Shown piece after piece: positions 58,808-64,000 of a DNA stretch of 64,000 nt. How positions within the stretch are numbered: position 1 is the first letter of the stretch; each line of letters starts with the position of its first letter. The stretch is from Streptomyces varsoviensis (GTDB lineage: Bacteria; Actinomycetota; Actinomycetes; Streptomycetales; Streptomycetaceae). The stretch is taken from assembly GCF_000718635.1 (NCBI RefSeq), contig NZ_JOBF01000002.1, positions 62,001 through 126,000 of the forward strand, in the 5' to 3' direction. Position numbers and translations under genes: made by a program. The notes under the pieces were generated by a model, which saw only the letters and a program-made list of their open reading frames with translations, did no database searches and was not told the origin of the DNA.

Positions 58808-59008
58808 CGAGGGGCCCTTTCCGTGCGGAGGATCGGAGCCTGTCTGCCGTCGAACCCTGTCAGCAATCATCATCGGATCTGATGGGATTCGCGCCGCCGC
58901 AACCCCCTGATTGCACGGGTTCATTGGACGCGCCGCTGCCCTGTCGTCAAGGGATCGTTGACGACAGGGAGCTCTGCTTCGCTGGGCAAGGAGCATGCCG
59001 TGGCGGTC

Positions 59009-59839
59009 TCACCCGGTGAGGGTCTGTGTCCCTATGACGGAGAGCAGGGCGAGGCGTTCGGCGTCCTGGGTGCCGGGTTCGGCTGTGTAGGCCATGATCC
59101 GCAGGTGGTTGCCGGCGACGTGGAGGACGTCGCAGTCCAGGGTGATCGGGCCGATGGCGGGATGGTCGATGGTCTTGCGGCTGGACTGGTGCTCGGCGGT
59201 CGCCCCGGACTCCCACAGTTCACTGAACAGTGTGCTGCGGCGCCGCAGTTGGGTGATCAGGTCGGCGAGCACGGCGTCCTGCGGATACAGGGCGCTGCTG
59301 CGGCGCAGGTCGGCGGCCAGGAGCCGTTGCAGGGCTCCGTTGGACTCCGGGGTGTGGCGTACGCGGGTGGTGGAGGTGACGAAAGCCCGCCAGGCGGCGT
59401 TGAGGTCCGGCCCGGACCATGCTCCTATCAGCGCGGTGTACAGCGGGTTGGCCAGTAGCTGGGTCCACGTGGCGTCGTAGACGGCGACGGGGGTGGAGTC
59501 CAGACGGTCCAAGATGCGGTGCACACCGGGGGTGATGTGGCGGGGCACGGTGCCGGGTCCTGGCACCGCGAGTCCGGCGAGGCGGAAGAGGTGCTCGCGT
59601 TCACCGCTGTCCAGGCGTAGGGCGCGGGCGAGCGATTCGATGATTTGAGGGGAGGGGTTTCGGGCCCGTCCCTGTTCGAGGCGGATGATGTAGTCCGCGG
59701 AGACTCCGGCGAGCTGGGACAGCTCTTCGCGCCGCAGTCCGGGGGTGCGTCTGCGGCCACCGCTGGAGAGTCCGGCCTGGTCGGGGGTGACTCGGTTGCG
59801 CCAGGCGTGCAGGGCCTCGCCGAGTTCGGTGGTGGACAT
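59009..59839 (-). CDS. XRE-family regulator with MmyB-like ligand domain
   Basis: 276 residues. Helix-turn-helix LRREELSQLAGVSADYIIRLEQGRARN split over residues 34-60, followed by the MmyB-type PAS-like domain (VPRHITPGVHRILDRLD, PVAVYDATWTQLLANPLYTALIG, FVTSTTRVRHTPESN). This family usually represses a divergent oxidoreductase/SDR operon, as here. Two palindromes lie in the 103-base divergent gap. Confidence 0.9.
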   Translation of the reverse strand: MSTTELGEALHAWRNRVTPDQAGLSSGGRRRTPGLRREELSQLAGVSADYIIRLEQGRARNPSPQIIESLARALRLDSGEREHLFRLAGLAVPGPGTVPRHITPGVHRILDRLDSTPVAVYDATWTQLLANPLYTALIGAWSGPDLNAAWRAFVTSTTRVRHTPESNGALQRLLAADLRRSSALYPQDAVLADLITQLRRRSTLFSELWESGATAEHQSSRKTIDHPAIGPITLDCDVLHVAGNHLRIMAYTAEPGTQDAERLALLSVIGTQTLTG

Positions 59840-59854
59840 GCCGCCATCGTGACA

Positions 59855-59873
59855 GATAGGTCTTTTACCTATC
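59855..59873. promoter_or_regulatory. XRE operator candidate: GATAGGT-N5-ACCTATC
   Basis: Exact 7-base arms around CTTTT, 16 bases upstream of the XRE gene start on the minus strand. AT-rich core. Likely the autoregulatory and divergent-operon operator. Confidence 0.75.
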
Positions 59874-59909
59874 CTGGTACTGATAATCCCAGGAAAGAGA
59901 GTCGACTAC

Positions 59910-59925
59910 CTATTCATCCGAATAG
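59910..59925. promoter_or_regulatory. Second dyad CTATTC-N4-GAATAG in the same divergent gap
   Basis: Exact 6-base arms at 59910-59915 and 59920-59925, close to the oxidoreductase start at 59943. It could be a second regulator site. Arms differ from the GATAGGT dyad. Confidence 0.55.
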
Positions 59926-59942
59926 TGCTGATGCTGGGGTTC

Positions 59943-60791
59943 ATGAACGGAACCACAGCACCCAAGGACACTCCCGTCGTCGGGTTCATCGGCCTGGGCG
60001 ACCAGGGTCTGCCGATGGCCCGCGCGGTAGCCGAGGCCGGCTTGCCCCTGCGGGTCTGGGCCCGGCGCCCCACCTCCCTGGAGTCCCTCGCGGGGACCCC
60101 GCACGAGGCGGCGGACTCGATCGAGGATCTGGCGGCCGCATGCGATGTCGTTGCCCTGTGCGTGGGTACGGACGACGACGTCGAACGGCTTGTAGCCCAG
60201 ATGCTGCCGCACCTGCGCCGCGGGGCCGTCGTCGTCAACCACGGCACCGGCCTCCCGGCCACTGCCATCCGTCTGTCCGAGCAGTGCGCGGCCCAGCAGG
60301 TCGCCGTGCTGGACGCGCCGGTCAGCGGCGGCCGTCCGGCGGCCGAGGCGAAGCGGCTGACCTGTATGGTCGGCGGGCCCGACGCGGCTTTCGAGCAGTG
60401 CCGCCCGGTGTTCGAGGCGTTCTCCGCCCACGTCGTGCACCTCGGGCAGGCCGGCGCGGGGCAGACGGCGAAGCTGTTCAACAACGCGCTGCTGATGCTC
60501 AACCAGCGCTCGATCGCCGACATCGTCGCCGTCGCCGCCGAGCTGGACCTCGACCTCGGCTCGCTGGTGGACGTGCTCAAGCTCGGCAGCGCCGCCAGCG
60601 CCGCGCTGAGCCTGCTGAACACCATGGTCCGCACCGACAACGTCGAGCACTTGTCCAAGGTGGAAGCGCTGGACATGGAGCTGTTCGACCAGGCCATGCG
60701 CGATGCGGGCATCGATGCCGGGGAGGTCACCGACCGGGGTCTGTCCGGAGCCCGCGGCCTGCCCACACTGCTGACCCGCCTCAATGGCTGA
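59943..60791 (+). CDS. 3-hydroxyisobutyrate dehydrogenase-family NAD(P) oxidoreductase
   Basis: 282 residues. N-terminal Rossmann VVGFIGLGDQGLPMARAVAEAG, VVALCVGTDDDVERLV, the substrate-site block LDAPVSGGRPAAEAKRLTCMVGG split over residues 115-138, catalytic Lys in GQTAKLFNNALLMLN. The C-terminal all-helical domain is complete. Typical of HIBADH/imine-reductase-like enzymes. Substrate unknown. ATG 59943 chosen; GTG 59925 is upstream. First gene of the operon under the XRE regulator; its stop overlaps the next (broken) gene by 8 bases. Confidence 0.87.
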   Translation: MNGTTAPKDTPVVGFIGLGDQGLPMARAVAEAGLPLRVWARRPTSLESLAGTPHEAADSIEDLAAACDVVALCVGTDDDVERLVAQMLPHLRRGAVVVNHGTGLPATAIRLSEQCAAQQVAVLDAPVSGGRPAAEAKRLTCMVGGPDAAFEQCRPVFEAFSAHVVHLGQAGAGQTAKLFNNALLMLNQRSIADIVAVAAELDLDLGSLVDVLKLGSAASAALSLLNTMVRTDNVEHLSKVEALDMELFDQAMRDAGIDAGEVTDRGLSGARGLPTLLTRLNG

Positions 60792-61243
60792 GGCCGTCAT
60801 GGACAGCATCAGCCAGGCCACCCAGCTCGTCCTGCGCGAGCGCCACAGCCGCGACCGCCGCTGGTACACGCGGATGGCCGCCTGCTACATGGCCGACAGC
60901 AGCGTCCGGATGAGCTGCCGCCTGCTAGATCGTCGACAGCAGCATCCGGATGAGCTGGTTCTGCGGCAGCGGCGCCGGCTTCACCGCCCGCACCCGCGAG
61001 ATGGCGCACCACGGCGACATCACCGTGCACCGGCTGGGCCCCGCCCGCCGTCAGGTGGCGGGCGACCGGGCGCCGGCCGAACTGCCGCTGATCATCGAGT
61101 TCCTGTCCTGGTTCCCGAACAGCCAGGGCTACCCCCTGGCTGGCGACGACCTGGGCGACGACCAGCCCGAACGCGCCGCCGCCGAGCAGTACCGCAGCGA
61201 GTTCGCCTGGCTGCACCAGACCCCCACCGACCCGGCCGCCTGA
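60784..61243 (+). pseudogene. SnoaL/NTF2-like gene broken by a 40-bp tandem duplication
   Basis: The first frame gives MDSISQATQLVLRERHSRDR, WYTRMAACYMADSSVR. Bases 60878-60917 are duplicated at 60918-60957 with a few changes; 40 is not a multiple of three, so the frame is lost and an in-frame stop path follows. The family sequence resumes in another frame: SGAGFTARTREMAHHGDITV, AELPLIIEFLSWF, QGYPLAGDDLGDDQPE. A stretch between IIEF and LSWF is also missing compared with my memory of the family. Non-functional. Confidence 0.8.
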
Positions 61244-61271
61244 GCCGCGTCCCCGAAAGGACATCCTCCTC

Positions 61272-62048
61272 ATGAGCAAGCTCGCCCTCGTCACCGGCGC
61301 GACCTCCGGCATCGGCAAGGCGTTCGCCGAACGCTTCGCCGCCGACGGCTACGACCTCATCATCGTCGGACGCCGCCAGGAGCGCCTGGAGGAGTTCGCC
61401 GCCGCCCACCCCGAGACCACCGTGCGCACCGTCACCGCCGACCTGGCCACCACCGAAGGCATCAACGCCCTCACGGAGATCTGTGCCACCGAGCCGCTGG
61501 ACATGCTCGTCAACAACGCCGGCGTCTCCCACTACATGCCGTTGGCCGACCTGCCCGCCGACAAGGCCCAGGAACTCGTCAACGTCAAGGTCCTCGCCCC
61601 CACCCAGCTCATGCGCGCCGCGGTCGGCCCCATGCAGCAGCGCGGAAGGGGCACCATCCTCAACGTCGCCGGAATGATCGCCTTCTCCGGCCCGGCGGGA
61701 CCGGAAGTCATGCCGCGCCGCGCCGTGTACGCCGGAACCCTCGCCTACCTGGTCGCCATGACCCAGACCCTCGCCGCCGAGGTCGCGGACTCCGGCGTCA
61801 CCGTCGCAGTGGTCTGCCCCGGTGTCGTGGCCACCGAGTTCCACTCCTCCCAGGGCCTGGACATGAGCGCCGTTCCCCGCATGAGCGCCGACGACCTCGT
61901 TACCGGCGCCCTGCGCGGCTTGGAGCTCGGCGAGACCGTCAGCGCCCCCGGTGTCGAGGACTACCAGCTCCTCCAGGACGTGTTCACCGCCGACCTCGCC
62001 GCCTTCGGCGGCCAGTCCCCGGCGCTCGCCACCCGCTACACCAAGTAG
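61272..62048 (+). CDS. Short-chain dehydrogenase-fold protein lacking catalytic Ser and Lys
   Basis: 258 residues. Coenzyme part intact: LALVTGATSGIGKAFAERFA, DMLVNNAGVSHYM (NNAG). At the active site, the Ser position reads NVAGMIAFSGPAG (Gly) and YxxxK reads VYAGTLAYLVAMTQ (Leu, codon CTC). PGVVATEFHSSQG follows. So it binds NAD(P) but may lack classical SDR chemistry, or belongs to an atypical subgroup. GAAAGG lies a few bases before ATG 61272. Last intact gene of the XRE-controlled operon. Confidence 0.83.
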   Translation: MSKLALVTGATSGIGKAFAERFAADGYDLIIVGRRQERLEEFAAAHPETTVRTVTADLATTEGINALTEICATEPLDMLVNNAGVSHYMPLADLPADKAQELVNVKVLAPTQLMRAAVGPMQQRGRGTILNVAGMIAFSGPAGPEVMPRRAVYAGTLAYLVAMTQTLAAEVADSGVTVAVVCPGVVATEFHSSQGLDMSAVPRMSADDLVTGALRGLELGETVSAPGVEDYQLLQDVFTADLAAFGGQSPALATRYTK

Positions 62049-62442
62049 CCGCGGCCGACGGCGCCCCTGCGGCCAGCACCATCGCCCCGTCCGGGCGCCG
62101 CACCCCTCGGGGGTACGGCGCCCGCCGCCTGCTCAGGAGGCGCGAGATCCGGAAGCCTCGTCGGCGATCTGCGCCGTGAGCAGTACGGCAAGCACCACGC
62201 AGACTGCCGCCAGCGCCCACACCTGACCCCACGAGATCCGCGAGATCGCCGACGCCGCAGACCTCGGGCAAGGAAGCACTCGTCTTCGACCAGTAGGAGC
62301 AGATGTAGGCCCACCAGCTCGATGCCGTACGTAACCGCCCAGAAGGGCTGTCCGTCCCCTCAGCCCTGCCCGAGCACACTCTGAACTACCGTCTGCTGAC
62401 CCCCGGGACGCCCCCGGCATCAAGGCCTTCCTCAACCTGGTG
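62049..62442. other. 394 bases of probable decayed sequence
   Basis: No intact gene. On the minus strand, 62133-62270 encodes a hydrophobic segment (WALAAVCVVLAVLLTAQ) followed by IADEASGSRAS and a stop, which looks like the end of a small membrane protein without its start. Around 62270-62440 several frames show short plausible pieces but nothing I recognise. It borders the Tn3 relic. Confidence 0.4.
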
Positions 62443-62975
62443 ACCAGCACCCCAGTACTGTGCGACTACCTGGCTGGAGCACAACGCCCCCTGGCCCAGG
62501 TCATCGCCGAGGAGAGCTGGTCCTCCATGCCGTCGCGGTACGCCTGGTCGATGGTGCCGCGCTTGCCGTGGCCCACATCCCGGGCCAGCTTGTGGCGGGA
62601 CTCCTGCACGGTGAGCTGCCGGTTCATCTGCCGGCGGTAGGTGTCGTCGACCGGGTCGACGACGCGCAGCAGGTGCTCGGTCTTGGCGATCCGCCCGTAC
62701 TCGGCGAACGCCGCCCCGAGAGGGGCGGGGCGGCCGTCGCGGCCGAACAAGCGCAGCAGGTCGTAGGCGCGGACTTGGTTGGTGACCAGGGAACCGGCGA
62801 CCTTCAGCATGTCCGGCCAGTGCGTGATCACCTCGTTCAGGTTCACGCGGTTGCGGGCCAGGTCCTCCACCGCGCCGTACGTGCCTCTCGACGCCGGGCA
62901 TCGTGGCCCGCCAGAACCGCTGGTCGTCCAGGTCGCGCAACCGCGGGCTGAAGTTGATCTCGGTCGGCGTAACCG
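62443..62975 (-). pseudogene. Tn3-family transposase fragment
   Basis: The minus strand encodes TPTEINFSPRLRDLDDQRFW and RATMPGVE, then after a frameshift near 62887 EDLARNRVNLNEVITHWPD, RAYDLLRLFGRDGRPAPLGA, EYGRIAKTEHLLRVVDPVDD and RRQMNRQLTVQESRHKLARD, all C-terminal Tn3 transposase sequence. It is cut off after YRDGMEDQL near 62510. No terminal inverted repeats found. Dead fragment marking past transposition. Confidence 0.9.
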
Positions 62976-63078
62976 CGAGCCGATTCGGTGTGTCGGTGCC
63001 CAGAAGCCCCGCCCGGCGGGGGCGCGAGTCGCCGGATCAGCGTTCGCCTTTGCTCGACATCCAGTGCAGAGGCTAGTC

Positions 63079-63096
63079 TGGTAAGACGTTTTACCA
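63079..63096. promoter_or_regulatory. 18-bp operator TGGTAAGACGTTTTACCA (copy 2)
   Basis: Near-perfect palindrome 67 bases upstream of the binding-protein gene. Matches the MHS transporter site (55012-55029) at 17 of 18 positions. The sequence between it and the Tn3 relic (62976-63078) has no gene. Confidence 0.75.
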
Positions 63097-63163
63097 AGCC
63101 GAGGTGGCAGCGTACCGACGAGTCCGGTGCGCCGTGCCCGACGAGCCGGACGAGGAGGTCTTG

Positions 63164-64000
63164 ATGCGGAACGATCCGAGCCGCCTTCAAGGAATGACCT
63201 GGGATCACCCGCGCGGCATCGACGCGCTCCGGGCCTGCGGCGAGGCGTTCGAGCGCGGGACGGGGGTGGCCATCGACTGGACCGTCCGTTCGCTGCGGGA
63301 GTTCGAGGACACCCCGGTGGCCGAGCTGGCGGCGGCGTACGACCTCGTGGCGCTGGACCACCCGTTCATCGGGGACGCGGTGGAAGCTGGCGCCCTGCTG
63401 CCGCTGGACAGCGTGTTCCTCCCCGAGGAACTGGCCGAGCGCGCCGAGGACTCGGCCGGAGCGAGCCATTCCAGCTACCACTGGAACGGGCGTCAGTGGG
63501 GCGGCGCCGTCGACGCCGCGTGCATGGTCAGCGCCTGCCGGGCCGACGCCGTCGCCCGCGCGGAGATGCCCGTCCGATGGGAGGAAGTCGGCGAGTTCGC
63601 GCGGCGCCACGGACGGGACGCGGTGCTGCTGGCGGCCAACCCGACCCACCTGTGGGGCACGGTCCTGTCCCTGTGCGAGGCCGTCCGGAACACCGCCGTC
63701 GGCCCGCGCGACCACTGGCGCCGGAGCGGCGACGGCCGCCCGGAATGGTGGGGGAACGCCGGCATCGACCCCGAACTTCTGGAGGAGGCCATCGAACGGG
63801 CTGTCCGCCTCCTCGCGCTCTGCGCGCCCGCGTCGCTGGTCAGCGACCCGATCACCGTGCACGAACGCCTCGCCCGCCCCGGCGACCCCGCCCTCTACTG
63901 CCCGCTGGTGTTCGGCTACGTCACCTACGCCCGGCCCGGCGCGCGCCAAGCGCTCGTGGCGTTCGGCGACGCCCCGCGTCTCGGCGACGCCCCCGTCGGC
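63164..64000 (+). CDS. Solute-binding-protein-like gene, 3'-truncated by window edge
   Basis: 279 codons to the window end with no stop. It resembles extracellular solute-binding proteins (MTWDHPRGIDALRACGEAFE, DLVALDHPFIGDAVEAGALL, WGGAVDAACMVSACRADAV, PLVFGYVTYARPG) but starts without a signal peptide, so it may act in the cytoplasm or be an enzyme-associated binding protein. ATG 63164 has GAGGAGG at five bases; TTG 63161 is possible. Controlled by an operator shared with the MHS transporter. Confidence 0.75.
   Translation, partial: MRNDPSRLQGMTWDHPRGIDALRACGEAFERGTGVAIDWTVRSLREFEDTPVAELAAAYDLVALDHPFIGDAVEAGALLPLDSVFLPEELAERAEDSAGASHSSYHWNGRQWGGAVDAACMVSACRADAVARAEMPVRWEEVGEFARRHGRDAVLLAANPTHLWGTVLSLCEAVRNTAVGPRDHWRRSGDGRPEWWGNAGIDPELLEEAIERAVRLLALCAPASLVSDPITVHERLARPGDPALYCPLVFGYVTYARPGARQALVAFGDAPRLGDAPVG

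Overview
The window is very GC-rich. It uses many GTG starts and many 4-base ATGA/GTGA gene overlaps, and contains only a few, well-placed TTA codons. Its families (ECF41 sigma, nSTAND1, XRE and LacI regulators, IS5/Tn3 relics) are those of a Streptomyces-type actinomycete accessory region. No rRNA, tRNA or CRISPR array was seen. Both edges cut genes: hmaS lacks its 5' end on the left, and a solute-binding-protein-like gene runs off the right.

Left part (1-13.8 kb). A three-gene 4-hydroxyphenylglycine (Hpg) cassette, hmaS, hmo and hpgT, probably marks the edge of a non-ribosomal-peptide cluster lying to the left. It is followed by sugar-type enzymes (Gfo/Idh/MocA, SMP-30) with a GNAT protein. 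Next come a 38-residue peptide gene translationally coupled to a PCMT-like methyltransferase, a flavin oxidase/2Fe-2S reductase pair under a perfect palindrome, a histidine phosphatase, and an ECF41 sigma factor with an FAD oxidoreductase.

Middle part (13.9-32.2 kb). A MarR-flanked flavin monooxygenase carries a TTA codon. A cyanate-detoxification operon (carbonic anhydrase, cyanase, deaminase) follows. An nSTAND1 protein lacks both its P-loop lysine and a WD40 region. A Tat-exported protein combines a lysozyme-like domain with seven aromatic repeats. A two-component flavin monooxygenase system comes with AraC and FixL/FixJ-like regulators. Small hydrolase, lipoprotein, VOC and GNAT genes and two pseudogenes complete the stretch.

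Energy block (32.4-43.1 kb, all on +). A D-lactate dehydrogenase-like FAD/Fe-S protein, a PoxB-like TPP enzyme and an enolase-superfamily protein precede a cation/proton antiporter. The antiporter genes follow the Mbh-module order (E, F+G, MbhD, MbhE+B, C, D) and there is no MrpA. The first two enzymes could feed quinones and the antiporter could use or shape ion gradients; this coupling is inference. A DNA ligase, an ArsP-like permease behind a CsoR-type palindrome, a CBS protein and an SDR follow.

Most interesting system (49.4-53.5 kb). A 66-residue precursor has a six-cysteine core. Behind it lie a MauE/DoxX-like redox membrane protein, a membrane-anchored CPPC thioredoxin, an ABC exporter without a C39 peptidase, and an S26 signal peptidase, all joined by 4-base overlaps. 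I read it as a disulfide-rich secreted RiPP or bacteriocin pathway whose leader is removed by the dedicated S26 enzyme.

Right part (53.6-64 kb). An MHS-type transporter and the right-edge binding-protein gene share an almost identical 18-bp palindrome 8 kb apart. Between them lie a 21-bp minisatellite, a LacI regulator with two matching operators, a frameshifted serine recombinase, IS5 and Tn3 transposase relics, and an XRE-controlled oxidoreductase/SDR set in which one gene is broken by a 40-bp tandem duplication.
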